Assembly (NCBI RefSeq): GCF_028372415.1
Contig: NC_092875.1
Coordinates: forward strand, 338,216,918-338,280,917
From: Notamacropus eugenii
Lineage: Eukaryota; Chordata; Mammalia; Diprotodontia; Macropodidae
DNA: 64,000 nucleotides
Direction: 5' to 3'
How positions within the stretch are numbered: position 1 is the first letter of the stretch; each line of letters begins with the position of its first letter. The translations under genes and the position numbers were made by a program. Below, piece by piece: positions 9,660-22,680 of this stretch. The notes beneath the pieces are model-generated. The model was not told where the DNA came from, searched no databases, and saw nothing but the letters and a program-made list of their open reading frames with translations.

Positions 9660-12310
9660 ATGAAATGAATCCAAATCAAGGTACTATAGTGACACACCTG
9701 GAGACACAGTGATAAAGAGCTCTGTATAACTCAACTTGTCATGCTCAGGGAAAGAGGGCTTCCATGTAATTGCATTTTGCACATAATAAGCTTTCCCATT
9801 TAAGCACCAAAACATTAATAAAGAAAAATTTGACCACCATGGATGGCAATCTCTCTCAAATGCTCGACCTTTTCCTTATATAGAATCTACTGATTACAAT
9901 TTAATTTTGTCTTAAAGATGTAGGGTCTATTGTGAACATCAATTATTGCATTCTCCTCTAATACAGTGACGTCCTTTGGGGCTACTCAGGTGAGCAGAGT
10001 AATTTGCCACTGCACAAAATAGCCCCAGATTGCTCTGAATTTCTACTTTTCTATCTGCTTTTTTATAGTTTTTGTCTTCTCTTTTGCTGACAGGCGATCT
10101 AATTATATGTTTTGGTCTTGTCATAGTGCCTGACTCTGGAAGCTTCCTCTCTTCTTCTTCTCTCTCATGTTCTTTCTAATTTACTGCTTCTAATGTGCTG
10201 TGTTTCAGGAAATCACCTAATCAAGCTAATAAGAATTATATGTAAAGTAAGATTAGATACACTCTGTGAGTACCTGCCTAGTTCTCCAGATTCAAGTGAA
10301 TGATTTTAAATGTATGAATTTTGTGACAGTCCTTTTATTGGTTCAGAGAATTATTTTTGTTATTGTTAATTATTTCTGTGTTCTCAGCTATATTCCCAGC
10401 ACCTGAGGTTGTCATATAAATATCTTTTGGAAAACTTTATGCAGGGAAAGTTTGTTCTACTGACCTAAATTCCCCCTTCAGGCTCCACTTAGTATAATAT
10501 TTTCTATTTCAATTGATAAAAGTGAAAATAAAACTTTATAAAACTGGGAATAGCCCTTGAGGGGTGGGGTATGCATGATAAAAATAAAAGAGGCAAGGAT
10601 AGACCAGTTTTATGGCCAACCCATCAACAAGGATTCCACTGGGTTTATGGATGGATGACATATGTATGCAACTTTAAGATTTAATATGATCCCCAAAAAA
10701 GATCACTTTTATGCCATTCAATAGGATGAAGTGGATTATTAATCATGTAAGAAGCTTTCTGGTCCTGATGATGAGACAATAGCAGTCTCTTTTCAATTTT
10801 CCCCAGCTTGACACAATCTACTATCACTGAATCATTTCATGTTGCCATTCATTGGTGCTAATTCATCAGGTAGCTCCCTGATCATCTTCCTGAGCTTCCA
10901 GGGTAATGAACTATTTGTCTCTGAGATTCTGAGAGATATAAACACAGACCAGAAATCATCATCACTAAGAGGAAACCTGGATCTCAGGCATTTCCTTCCT
11001 CTCTCCACCCCAGCTGCTAAAGGTTTCTTTGAGGCAAAAGCAAATAGGAATTACATGTGATCTCACCTACTCAGCCCAAGAATAGAGTTTTTGAATAGCC
11101 CAAATGTTGAATACCAAATATCTGTAGACTCAACTATGGAGGATTGGGGAAGGTGATGTTGTTAGAAAGAGACACATAGGATTTCAACTAGGTGGTCAAA
11201 TACTTAGAGTTTTGAGAGACAACACACAGAGCATCACTAGCCTCTGTGAAGATATGAGGATTTTGCATATGACCCACAAAGCTAGAGGAACAACTATGGA
11301 GTATAAACCATGCTATAGTAGAGTAAAAGAACTCTTCCTGCACTCCACTTTTATCACTAATTATTTGGGCAGTATTGACTTGATGGAAAGGGGTTGCTTG
11401 CTTAAAAGGGGCAAATCCACATTCTTTCCAGGAGATTCTATATCCTTAGTGTATTACCATAATTCTGGAAGTGTTTATGAATCTCAGAGCTGAAAATGGA
11501 ATGTGTTGGAATGCTGACAGCACTACCTCTCTAGCAACCTCAAGTTTGTTTCCCTTCCCCAAATCATGAGATGGCAGTATGAGTTTGGAAAACTATGTTA
11601 GACGTACAGGTGTGGTGGGACTCATTGAAGAGAGAAGGGGAATTACATGAACTACATATGGTATACTTTGAGTCCTTTACAATGTCCCTGCATTTTTATG
11701 AAATAGAATAAATGTTATCCTAGACCCAATATGTATTGTTGCCATGGGTGCTTGTAATGGATCTGAGTACTCTCTTACCTATATTTATAGAGCAATCTAT
11801 CTACAATCTATAATCATATTTGAGAACATACTAGGTGAGAGAAAAATAACCCCAAAAAATTTATTTGAGACCATACCCATAAGATTAGACTTATCCTGTA
11901 CAAGCCAGAGCCTAGTACAAAGGGATCTAGGTGGAGGTTCTCAATCAAATGTATATAATTATTTCCTCATGTCTGAGGATTCAGTCAGGTAGGAAGGTGG
12001 AACTTGCTATGATAAAAGATCCCCAGAAGATTACAGAAGATGGAGTGAGTGCCAGGCAGGAGATGGGACTTAGCTATGATAGAGACTCACTAGAAGGGGG
12101 TGAGGGGAAGGAGAATTTTCTGAATAAGTTATTTTAGTGTTGATTTGAATAATTCTTGTTTATAAATTGTAGCTATGAGGAAAGGTGGAGTGCTTTATTT
12201 CCTTCCATACTTAACAGTGTATACCTATGCTGCTTTTCTCAGGTTTAAAATGTGAAGGAATAAAGGTCAGTAATTTCCTACCAAGGATTCTGCCCTTTGG
12301 GGGGCAATAT
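9660..12310. other. Long interval with no recognised element
   Basis: I could not identify a coding exon, RNA gene or named repeat here. Open frames up to 93 codons (11212-11493) and 82 codons (11744-11992) have no recognisable domain, no codon pattern distinct from the background, and no paralogous match in the window. Small clusters such as 'cccttgaggggtggggtatg' (10554) carry no interpretable signal. Confidence 0.5.
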
Positions 12311-12502
12311 GGTCTAAGTTTTCAAAAGAGTGCTATATTTGGATCTTGAAAAATCTATGTTCTAGGTCTACTGTTTACTGGCTCTGTGACTTCGATCAAT
12401 GTCCATTGCTTCTTTGGGCCTTAGAAAGACTATAAAGTGAGGAGTTTGAATGACAAGGTTTCTAAGGTCCATCCCAGCTCAAACATTCAATGATTCTGTG
12501 AG
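12310..12502 (+). repeat. L2-tailed tRNA-type SINE (THER1/MON1-like)
   Basis: Head 'atatggtctaagttt', body 'actggctctgtgacttc', and L2-like tail 'gtttctaaggtccatcccag' then 'caatgattctgtga'. Confidence 0.7.
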
Positions 12503-12519
12503 CTAGCAAGCAGCATAGC

Positions 12520-12725
12520 AAGAGTCATAATGATAATTCATACACATAATGCTGTACAATGCACAAGGCACACAACACATATCATGTATGCTGCCAGCAA
12601 CCATGGTTGTTAGATGGTATAAATATTATTTTGCCCATTTTACAAATGAGAAAATCAAAGTTCAGAGCAATTAAGTGACATCTTTGGTCACAGAAATAGT
12701 AAGTGATGATGTCAGGACAAAAGGA
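12520..12725 (-). repeat. MIR SINE
   Basis: Reverse MIR: 'ttttgcccattttacaaatg', 'gagcaattaagtgacat' and 'gtcacagaaatagtaagtga'. It abuts two other SINEs, giving three in a row within about 570 bp. Confidence 0.7.
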
Positions 12726-12882
12726 AGGGAGACCTAGGTTCTAGTCCAGGCTTTGTCACTCCTTTGCTATGTGACAAATCACTTCATCTCTCTTGCCCTC
12801 AGTTTTGTTCTCTGTAAAACATGAGAATTAGAACAGATGACTTCCAAGATCTCTTCCAGCTCCAAGCATCTATACTAAGATC
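12726..12882 (+). repeat. L2-tailed tRNA-type SINE
   Basis: 'gacctaggttctagtccagg', 'ctatgtgacaaatcacttca', 'tgtaaaacatgagaattaga', then the tail 'gacttccaagatctcttcca'. Confidence 0.7.
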
Positions 12883-13824
12883 ACTTTTGGAAATATTCAT
12901 GAGTGGAGGAAGGATCTACTTAAAATCCAGAAGCACCCCAAAATACTGTGAGAGCAAGGGAGGGAAGAAGAACAAGGGAAAAGACAGAGGGATTCAAGTT
13001 TTCTGTGTTGTTTCTCTCTAGGCTTATTTCCATATGGGAGCAGATCCTGAACACAGTTGTAAGAGCCCTTTGGTGTGAAGGGATTTTTGCATGTCAGTGA
13101 TTTCTATGACTTTGTCATTGACTTCTAATGTGTTTTCAGGATGATTTGGTTCTTCTGTGGACAAAGAAAAATGAAAATAAGAGGAAAAAAACCCTTTTTC
13201 ATTATTATGCAGCTTTTGCTTTGCAAAACACAATTTATGGCTAAAACTCTCCCTTTTTGTATTATGTGCCACTTCAGATGTCCAGTGCTAAACAGAAAGT
13301 GCTATAAAAATGTCTGTCCTCACTCGAAAAGATTCAAATGATTGACAATAAAGTGAGGAGCATAAAGTGGGTAACCTTGGTGCCACTTCCATGGAATATT
13401 TATTCATCAGTGGCTCTATTCTTAGGTTTTGTGTTAGTGTTATTTTCGGTGGTGAATTGCAGTCCTCTAGAAGCCCATGTCCTTTCTGTGTTACATTTCA
13501 TTAGCACCTCCTTGTTTCCTCTCTCTTCCACTATCTAACCACAAGTTTTTCTGTTTTGCCCCAGTTGATGAACACTAAGAGAATGCATTGTTCCTGCAGT
13601 AGGTGGGGATATTGGAAACTCCACTGATTTGGAAACAAGAGGCCCTGAACTACAATAGCAGCTCTCCAGTTTCCACTTCAGTAGCACCACATAGTTCTTT
13701 GGTAAATTGAAAAGAAGAAAAGTAAAACATTGTACTCAAGAAGCAAGTCACCCAGCAGTCTCTTTAGGACATCTCTGAGTTATGCTTTCATATTCTTTCT
13801 AGATTTCCCATTCTGAAATTTGTG

Positions 13825-14470
13825 CCTAACTCAGATCCACTGTACCTATCAACAGATTTATGTCTGTTTGAAATATAACTCGGACTATGTTATTCTTCTG
13901 CTCCAAAACCTTCTAAGAATCCCCATTGATTGCCTAGCAGAGAAATTACAGTTCTTCAGCCTCCATAATCTGGACCCAACCTACCTTTCTAATGTCACAT
14001 TGTATTAGGAGTCAGCAGATGTAGGTGCAAATTTGACCTTTGTTATAGTATATCTGTGCGATAACGGCAAAGTCGCTTCTATTTAAATCTCTCTTTTTTT
14101 TTTCTAATTTGCAAAATGAGAGGATTGGACCAGATGGCCTCCAACGTCCATTCACACTCTACATCTAAGAAAACATGATACTAATCTCTTAAAGGAGTCA
14201 AGCCCTGTTCTCTAATCTAGACAAACTGGGCAATTCGTTATTCCCCTTTCCTATACCTGTTCATTGCTCACAGTATTCCCACTACTAAAAAAAAATCTGC
14301 ATCCTCAATCCTTCAGTCTGGACAGAAAAATAGCATCAATTCTTTTAAGCGCAGATCAAAAGCTACTTTCTTTGTATAGTCTTCCCTAATCCCCATATGG
14401 GAATGCATGCTCCTACATAGGAAATCCCATTTAGTACTTTAGTATTGAATCCATAAATTATATGTAATTT
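13825..14470 (+). mobile_element. L2 LINE fragment, split by a SINE
   Basis: Left part (13825-14000) contains 'caaaaccttctaagaatccc' and 'ataatctggacccaacctac'. The right part (14215-14470) contains 'agatcaaaagctactttctt' and 'cttccctaatcccca'. Both are L2 3'-region phrases in consistent order and orientation, and a forward SINE lies between them at 14005-14168. The frames are decayed. Confidence 0.6.
14005..14168 (+). repeat. L2-tailed tRNA-type SINE inside L2
   Basis: 'gcgataacggcaaagtcgct', 'aatttgcaaaatgagaggat', then the tail 'accagatggcctccaacgtc'. Confidence 0.65.
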
Positions 14471-14899
14471 AAAAAAATATTAAGAGTCCAAGATATGGCC
14501 TGCACTGGGTATTATACTTGGAAAATAAAATAAAATGTTATATGTGTCTGTATATATAGTTAATAATTAAATAATTCCTGCCTTTCAAAAGCTTACATTC
14601 CACTGGGACAGTATAACAAAAACATAAACATGTCATTTTGAAGGCAGAAACATTATAACAATACAGGGAATAAAGGAAGGCTTTCTAGTGGAGGTGACAC
14701 CAGAGCTGAGTTTGAAAAAAAGGTAAGGATTCTGAGGGCTAAGGCAGAACAAAAGACTAGACATGGTTTGTGTGAATATACAGATGCAAAAGATGGAAAG
14801 TCTTGCTTTAGAATAGTTAATAACCTCAATGAGTTAGGGCATGACTTTTTTTTCTTTCCTCCTCCCTCTGCCCTAGAAATGGCTACCATTAGACACAAG

Positions 14900-15030
14900 T
14901 ATGTGTGTATGTGTTTATATGTATGTATATATGCATATATAGGTGTAAATATACATATATACATGTGTATATGCATGTGTGTATAACTATATGCACATAC
15001 ATACATGTATACATATACATATATAGGTAA
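14900..15030. repeat. TATG/TATA-rich microsatellite
   Basis: Alternating 'tatgtgtgtatg', 'atatacatatata' and 'catgtgtatatgcatgtgtg'. It explains the repetitive 130-codon minus-strand frame at 14653-15045. Confidence 0.85.
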
Positions 15031-15089
15031 AACCATTCTATACATACTTCTATTTACCAGTTCTTTCTCTGGATGCAGATAGCATCTTC

Positions 15090-15330
15090 CTTCATATATC
15101 CTTTAGTTAATTAGGGATATTTATAATACTCACATTTATGTAGTTCCTCAAAGTTGTTCTTAATGTTGTTATTGTATACAGTGTTCTTTTGGTTCTCCTC
15201 ATTTTGCTCTTCATTATTTTGTGCAAGTCTATGTATGTTTTATCTAAGATTATTGAACTCAAGTATTTCATCACAATCATATACTGCAATTTATTTAGCC
15301 ATTTCTCAAAAGCATAATTTTTTGAAAGAG
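15090..15330 (-). mobile_element. Old L1 fragment
   Basis: 'catactgcaatttatttagc' followed by 'catttctcaa' resembles marsupial L1 3' sequence read in reverse (compare 'accataatttgtttagtcat' in the copy at 39090-39650). Short and diverged. Confidence 0.4.
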
Positions 15331-16089
15331 ATTATGGCAGACCTTAAATACTAGTCTCAAGAATTTTTGTTTGTTTGTTTTTGTTCAGAGACAATAGGGA
15401 GCCACTGTTGTGTTTTTTAACAAAGAAATAACATAGCCTTAGGTAGATTATGTTCATAGTTATGAAAAGATTCAATTGAAAAGACTAGAAATCCAAGACT
15501 GCAAGACCAATCACAAGTCTGTTTCAATAGTACAGAGGGAAGGTGATGAGGGCTGCCCAAGACTAAGAAGATGGTCTTGAGAGTGATCCATGAATGTGAG
15601 AGGTAATGTAGAGGGAGAATTAATAAGACTTGATCACTGATTAGACATGAGGGGGGAGGAGTCAAGAAAGAGTAGAAGGTAACTTTGAACTTATAAACTG
15701 AGTGGTAGATGGTGAAAACTCCAACAGAGACAGAGGAATTTGGTTTGAGTGAAATTTTAAGAGGGAAAATACTGAATTTAATTTTGGACATGTTGAATTA
15801 AGATGCCATTGGGACATCATTACCTGGCAGATAATTGGCAATAGAGATATTTGAAACAGATATTTGAAAATCATCAGCACAGATGATAATTTAACCACTG
15901 GAAGAAAAACAAAGATGGACAAAGGAACAGATATAAATAAAGAAGAGGACATAGGTCAGGGGATTAGGTAATACTTATTCTAGGGGAGCTGGAGATAAAT
16001 AATTCAGCATAGAAAACTGAGAAGGATCAATCAGACAAGGAGGAAGAGAACTAGGAAAGATAATTATTATCTTTCTTGATAATCTCATC

Positions 16090-17390
16090 TGTATTCACAT
16101 ATTTAATAACATCTTACTCAGATCTCTCTAAAATCTGCATATCCAGTCATGATCCCTTTCCAAATTTCCAGTGCTACGTCTCTAGCTGCCTACTGGGTAT
16201 TTCCAACTAGATATTCCATAGGCATTCAATATGTCCCCAAATAATCTCATTACCTCTTCCCCTAAACCTATAACCCCATCACTCCTCCATCTTCCTTATT
16301 TCTCTTGAGGATACCACCATTCTTATAATTACCCAGTTTCCTCTGTCCAATGGAGTCATGCTCAACTTTCTACTATGACTTAGATCATGCTAAATGCTAG
16401 GGCAGCTAGGCAGTGCAGTCAGGAAGATTGAGTTCAAATTTGGTCTTAGACACTTGCTAGGTGTGTGACTCTGTACAAGTCACTTAATCCTGCTTCCCTC
16501 AGTTTCCTCATCTATAAAATGAACTGAGGAAGGACATGGCAAACTGTTTTATTATTTTGGCCAAGAAAACCCTAAATGGGGTTATGAAGAGTTGATCATG
16601 ATGGAAACAACTGAACAACTACAACAACAAATAGATTCTATTTTGTCAACCTCTCAAATCCAACGTCTTTTTTTTTTTTTCTCCTAACACCATGATCACT
16701 CTCGTTCAGGCCTTCATCACCACTGACCTGGACTATTTCAGGAGCCTCCCAATCGATGTCCCTACCTGTGGCCAGTCTTTCATCTCCTTAATCTGTGTTT
16801 CACAAATCTGCCAAATTGATATTTATAAAGCATGGATCTAGCAGTGTGACTCCTTGCTTCACGTTTACTTCTGTGGCTCCCTTTTGGGTCAAGAATGAAC
16901 TACATACTTTTCTGTTTATCATGTAAAACCCTTCAAATTTTTATTTCAGATTATTTTTTTCAGACTTATTACACATTACTTACTCGTCTTCATACATTCT
17001 AAATTCCAGCCAATCCAGTCTAGTGGCTGTTCCTCAAACACGTCATTCCATTTCTACCTCTGTACATCAGCATTGTTGAATATCTCCTTTGCTTCTTGAA
17101 ACTCTAGCTCCCTTTGAGGTTCATCTCAATGGCTTCCTCTTTCAAACCTTTTCCAAAAAAATGTTCCTGATATCTCAATTTTTTATCTTCTGTTTCCCAC
17201 AATTTTTACATGCATTTTAATATGTTATATTTGTTTTTGTCTTATATTTGCTCTCTCTTGCTAGTAGAATGAAAGCTCTTTGAAAGTAGAGACTTTCTTC
17301 TTTTTGTTATTGTATTCCTAGACTCTAACATAGTGCTTTGAACATAATATACAATTAATAAATACTTGACTGAGCAATTGACTGAAGCCA
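16090..17390 (+). mobile_element. L2 LINE 3' end, split by a MAR1-like SINE
   Basis: Colinear L2 phrases: 'ttgaggataccaccattctt', then after the SINE 'ttcaggccttcatcacc', 'cttctgtggctcccttttgg', 'cattctaaattccagccaat', and the 3' end 'aatgaaagctctttgaaagt' followed by 'ataaatacttgactgagcaa'. No usable ORF2 frame remains. The 3' terminus at about 17390 is natural. Confidence 0.7.
16400..16631 (+). repeat. MAR1-like SINE inserted in L2
   Basis: tRNA-derived head 'gggcagctaggcagtgcagt', core 'tgtgactctgtacaagtcac', 'cctcatctataaaatgaact', then the RTE/BovB-like tail 'aaccctaaatggggttatga' and 'gaaacaactgaacaac'. Nearly full length. Confidence 0.85.
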
Positions 17391-17524
17391 AAGAATGAAT
17401 AAAAAATTAATATAGTCTCATTATAGTTTCTTGTGCACCACTCCCATCTTCTCTCCCACATGAGACTAAATGCTTCTAATGCATAGGGACCATATCCTCT
17501 GAGTATTTTATCTTCATTTATAGA

Positions 17525-17625
17525 AGTCAGCAGGCCTTAGAGTCACACTGACTTGACTTTAAGTCTAGCCTCTAACACATATTTGTATGACCCTGTGCAA
17601 GTCATTTGACTACTATAAGGAATAT
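17525..17625 (+). repeat. MIR SINE fragment
   Basis: 'gtcacactgacttgacttta' and 'atgaccctgtgcaagtcatt'. Only head and core are visible. Confidence 0.6.
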
Positions 17626-17639
17626 AGTCCCAAATAACT

Positions 17640-18890
17640 TTAAAAAAGAAAAGAAAAAGAAGCTCCAGTAAACTCATAACCCCAGAGGACAGCCTTATCC
17701 AAATAAAACTTGAAGCAATAATCCAAATTCTCCTCTTTCCTCCCTGATATCAAAGATTTTGAATATTACTTAGCCACCAATTCCTCAGGTGACTTCTCTC
17801 CCCTCCTGCATTAGCAAGAAAAAGCACCAGTGTCCAAGTCCAGAGTCCTCGTTCCCTTTTCCCAATACCTGGCTTTGCAAGGCCAGATAATAACCCTTAG
17901 AAAAACCTACTTGACTTTATTGATTGAGGGAGGAGGGGAAAGAAATCCCTTCAGGGCCTCCAGTGAGGCACAAAATATCACCTACTGGAGGGGACCTCAG
18001 TGGACCTGACCTGTTTCCATCATCCTTGTGACAGCATTTCATTTTTTGTGTATTTCCCATCAGTATATCTACCTTTCTTCACTGTCTTATGTGCTCCATA
18101 TTTCCTTGTACTGGATCTCAGTATCCCAAACCTTCCTGAGGCTACATTAAGACAACTGCTCAGGGCCCCGAGGCAAGTCTCAAAGCCTATACTTTGCTAA
18201 AGGGGTACTGATCTATACTGGGAGTAGAAGTTCCTCACCTGAAGCTCCTTAAACTGAGAAAATCACTGGTTCAGTTGCAATTTTAATAATAGTACCTCAA
18301 ATGGGACTAAGCATGTAGTAAACATCTAGTACATTGTGAATGGTTGAATGAATGGAATTTTCCAATCCCTAGATAACAGGGACCTACTTAGAGAAAAAGA
18401 TAATTAAAAAACACAAAATTGTCTTTGCTTTTTCTCTGTTTAGTGAGGTAAAGTAAATTAACTTTATGTTTTTATCATGTAATCATTTTGTGGAAATGTC
18501 CTTACTCTTCTTTCTACTGGCCTTAGTTCCCCGTTAAGGATAATGGACTGTAGAATTACCATGAATATTCTCCAATGACAAGGACAGTCCTTGAACTAAT
18601 TATATCTGTTCAATTCCATTCAAAAATGCTTATTAAGTGTGTAATATGTACCCCAAAGCACTTGTTGGTCCTTAGAAATATAAAGATATCCATAATTCAA
18701 GCTGTGTACTCAAAGGGTTTCCCACCTAAAGGTTGAAACCATCTTGCAACTAACCCCTTCTCACTCCCACAAAGAACTGACACAATCTTTTCACCACTCT
18801 CTGCTGGTCCTGCCAACATCAAGTATCTCCTAAACTATTCTGAGCTGTTAGACTGTTTCCTCTAGTAGAAAGGAAAACCTCAGAGGTCTT
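17640..18890. other. Interval without assigned genes
   Basis: A MIR-tail scrap is visible at 18280-18356 and a scrap of the unassigned repeat family at 18610-18720 ('atgcttattaagtgtgtaat'). Nothing else is recognisable. Confidence 0.45.
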
Positions 18891-18905
18891 CTTATCTGGT
18901 CAAGG

Positions 18906-20312
18906 TGTTGAGGTCTAGAGGTACTGGGACCCCCAAATTCAAGGGCAAGTGACTCAAGTCCAGCCTTGAAGGAATTCAACCCAAGCCTTCTTTTAGCCAG
19001 AGATAATGTTAATTAAAATATTGATTGAGGTGGGTGAGATTCTAAGCATCCACACTATTGTGACTCTTGTATTAACAAGCTAAACGGAATGAATCTGAGC
19101 TTTGGTCAAACTCTTAAGGAATCCGTATCACTATTGCAAGTGCGCAGATTCTTAAGGAGTTGGAGCACCGTAATGGGGGCAAGATGGATCTCAATGAGAA
19201 GGATCTAGGAGTAGCCTAGCAATCTGGGGAAAGTAGCAAAGAAGGACCCAGAAGAGCTGGGTGCCCCAGGTAAATCCCACCACCCCTCCCTGAAGTAAGG
19301 AGTCTAGATGGAATCAAGGAATGGCGGTCAAGGGTGGGGCCAGATGCAGACAAGGAGGCCCACAATGAAAAAGTATTAACTGAGAAGGGCCTAGTGCTCC
19401 AAGTCAAATACTTGGCCATGTGGGAAAGTCCAGGGAATTTTCCTTTTTGGGGTCCAGATCCCAAAGACATGGTCTTTTCCTTTTGGAGGTTCAGATCCCA
19501 ACCCCATCAAAGAATTCAAGCTCTTTCAGCAAAATATACTTCAATAATTGTAAAGTGCAGGACAGGGAATTCAAGTCCCTTAAATATTTATAGAGTTTTA
19601 CTGCCTCAGAATACACAGAATTCCTCATCCCAGAGCTTGGTTTCTGAGCCAGTTTCCCAAGTTACTAGCTCCTCAAGTGACTATGAGAACATGCTCACTC
19701 TAAATAAAGAGCAATACTCATGAAGCCAGGAAAGTTCTTGTTTTATTTTAGCCAATTATTCTACTTTCCTAGTGAATAGGTCCCTCCCAAATGGAAAGCA
19801 TATTTTTTCAGACAAATGCCAGCCTTTTTATGCTGTTCCCAATTTGAATTTCCCCCTCTTACTCTCCATTGGCTAGATGCAAACTCCTGAACCTCCCAGT
19901 TAATTACTCATACACAAGCTTCTGACCTTTTACCTGATCAGAAGCCTGGTAATGTTCTCTGATTAGAACCAGTCACCTCTGACTTACATTCTTCTATCAC
20001 TCAAAACTGGGAGAAGCTTTAATCCTGTGGAAATAGAATTCCTTTGTTTTCTACCTGCCTGAAACCTTACCCTAAGCTTTTCCAGGTGTCATCAGACCTC
20101 AAGACAATTGGTTATGCCCTAGCCTGAGTGCTTGCTCCAGGCAATCACAGTTGCCTCCTAATTTATTCTGATTGGGTTTCACAAGTAATAGCCCAATCAC
20201 TTAGGGGTCTCCAGTACTAATGACCACCTCTGATTCCTAGATTTTTTAAGATCTTATCAACAACAAAAGTTTGTATAACCTCAAGGTTTCTTTCAGTTTT
20301 TCTAATACAACA
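18906..20312 (+). other. LTR-like candidate, weak
   Basis: The stretch starts 'tgttg' and ends 'caaca'. A TATA-like 'aatatttatagag' near 19580 lies about 120 bp before an AATAAA at 19701-19706, as in a retroviral LTR. I find no matching second copy in the window, no flanking target duplication and no viral gene beside it. If real it is an old solo relic; other explanations are equally open. Confidence 0.22.
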
Positions 20313-22680
20313 TGGTGGGGATGGAGGTGGAGGTTGATGATGGAGCTCAGAATCTAGCTAAGTTGGGTTACTTTTCTCCTCTATTCCTCCAATTGAGAAT
20401 ATGCATTCCTGATTTGTTTTCGTCTTATTTACAATACCTTCTACAAGTAGCTACACCACAAATGATAGACAAAGAATAGAATTTGTATTCTAGTTTCTTT
20501 ACTGTTCTAAATTAGTGTTTCAATACACATGGATACTATTTCTATTAAGAACTCTATTACGAGTTCTATTTCTGAAGCTTAAAGTTTTAGAATTAGACTT
20601 CTATGTCCATTTTAATGTCCAGATCCATAATATCAAGTCATTTGGTGACAAGGAGCAATGATAAGGCATGTCTGCTGAGAAACATACTACTCTCTTACTC
20701 CAAACTCTAAGAAAGAGGAACAGGAATATTACATATTTAATAATCTATTATGGACATATTCATTTATTCATTTATTTTGTGCTCCAAAATTTTATTGAAT
20801 ACTCACTTCATTCAAGGCATTCCTTTGACCTAAATCCTTTCTCAACTATTTGCATTTTCAGACTGCACTCTCTCTTAAAGTAATGTTTTATAAAAGTTGA
20901 TTGCCCTTTGTGTAAATTAGAAAATCCTTTCATTTTTCTGAAATTTTACCTTTTCCCAGTCACAAATTCCCACACTCCTCTCCTTCTCCAATTCAGTGGT
21001 CAAATTTATGTCTTTTCTATCACTACCTCCATCCATTCTTTTATAAACCTGGATCATGTCCCCTTTCAGCTTGTGTCTTTCCAAGTTGTCATCCTATTTG
21101 TTTTTAGTTTATCTTAATTTATTTAACACATTATGGCATACTTCCTGTAGTACTGATCTTCTCTTTTTAATCTCTCATCATCCCTTTCTTCTTTATCCTC
21201 CTATCTCTCTCTTGCTCTTTTGCCTTTTCCTCCTGTTTCTCCTGAGGTATTCTTCCAACATAGGAGAATTCTGGGACTTTGAGCATGCTGCAGCTTCCAT
21301 CTGTCACTAGTGCTGCAGCCTCTAGCAACTTTTTATTAAAGCCAGTGATGTAGTGGGCACTTTGGCCAAAGCTGTCCACATGATGGATAGGAGCATGTCT
21401 CCTGGGGCCTTTCCCTTGCAATGAGATGAGATTGGCTGATGTTGGGAGATGAAGCCTTTCCCCTCTAGGTCAGTGCCTGCAATCCATTCCAAGTCAAGGG
21501 GGAAAGGAAGTTATTACCAGCCAGTGGCTGTTCAGTGGTCACTGAGAATTCTGTTGGTGGGGACAGACTTATTCATATACTCTACACAGGGCTATCACTT
21601 CCATCTGTACTCACTAACAACCATAGTACCCAACTCAGAAGAGAAACCCTGGACAAAATTAACCATAGCAGATTAATTAATCTTGACCCACCAAGGAAAC
21701 ACGAGCAAATCATTAAATTGTTTTATTTTTCTACGTGAAAAGTAAAGTAACATTTGAAAACACAATCTTAAATATAGAAAAAAAAATGAAAGACATCTCT
21801 TGGTGCAAAAGTTGTCACAAAGCACACACACTTTACTCTTTAGGAAAGTCACTTAATTTTTTGAGGCTAAAGTCTGTAATCATGTACAAAATTATGTATA
21901 AAATATAAAACAATGTATAAAAATACATTACTGAATGAGAAAGCTTAGCTTCTAATCCACAGCAACCTGCAGGTTAAGGTAGAATGTAGGTTAGGGGCAG
22001 CAAGGTAGAAGAGATCCATAGAAACAGATATAGTGGGAAATGGTAACTCACAATTTCACAAGGAGGAAATGGAAAAGGCAGCAGATTGCTAGTTTTAAAA
22101 CAGTCAGGAGACATTTGATGTAGGCTTAAAATAGACTGAGCAAATCACTATATTTCAATACACTACAACAAACAAAGATCATGATGATGACTAAAGTAAC
22201 AAGAAATGATCCAGCATACTCTGTTTAGCAAAACAAGGACATATTATATAATTTAGAAAAGTGCCCACACACAGTAGTTAAATAAAAATTTAAATATTTA
22301 AATGGATAATCTTTAATTATTCAATTGGCTAGAGAATGCATTTATGTGGAACAACATAATCCCTAATCATTGATACTTGCTAAACAAGGTGCCCCTCTAA
22401 TTATGCTCTACAATGAGTCAGATGTCTTTAAACAAGATTGCCCTGACTATAGGTACATGGAATGAGGAATGAATGAATACACCATCTGCCCTCTCATTTC
22501 TTTCCTCCCCCTTTTTGTTATAACAATGAACATTTGAAATATAGCCTGCTGGGTTTAGGATGTAGTCTCTATTTGGGGAATAGAAAGCAAAACTGACTTT
22601 TGTAGAACCTGAGACCTTAGCTTCATTAACAGTGTGGATTTAAACAAAGGATCTGGTCATATTAGATCACCATCCTAACA
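20313..22680. other. Interval with only weak repeat traces
   Basis: 20930-21150 has a faint reverse CR1/L3 resemblance ('acctggatcatgtccccttt'). The 84-codon minus-strand frame at 21167-21421 and a 75-codon plus frame at 21449-21676 have no recognised domain. The remainder to 22680 is AT-rich without clear structure. Confidence 0.4.

Larger units (their letters stand above)
14500..16010 (+). repeat. Unassigned old dispersed repeat, interrupted
   Basis: The pieces 14560-14760 ('cttacattccactggg', 'ctttctagtggaggtga') and 15370-15990 ('caatagggagccactgttgt', 'gaatttaattttggacatgt', 'aaaatcatcagcacagat') form one colinear repeat widely seen in mammals. I cannot name the family. Related copies occur at about 29700-30110, 43030-43260 and 62440-62865. 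The interruption at 14890-15330 holds an AT/GT-rich microsatellite and an L1-like scrap. Confidence 0.5.

Noticed and set aside
21167-21421. 84-codon minus-strand frame with a lysine/glutamate-rich end
   Set aside because: The charged end is the translation of a CT-rich stretch. The remainder matches no protein I know.
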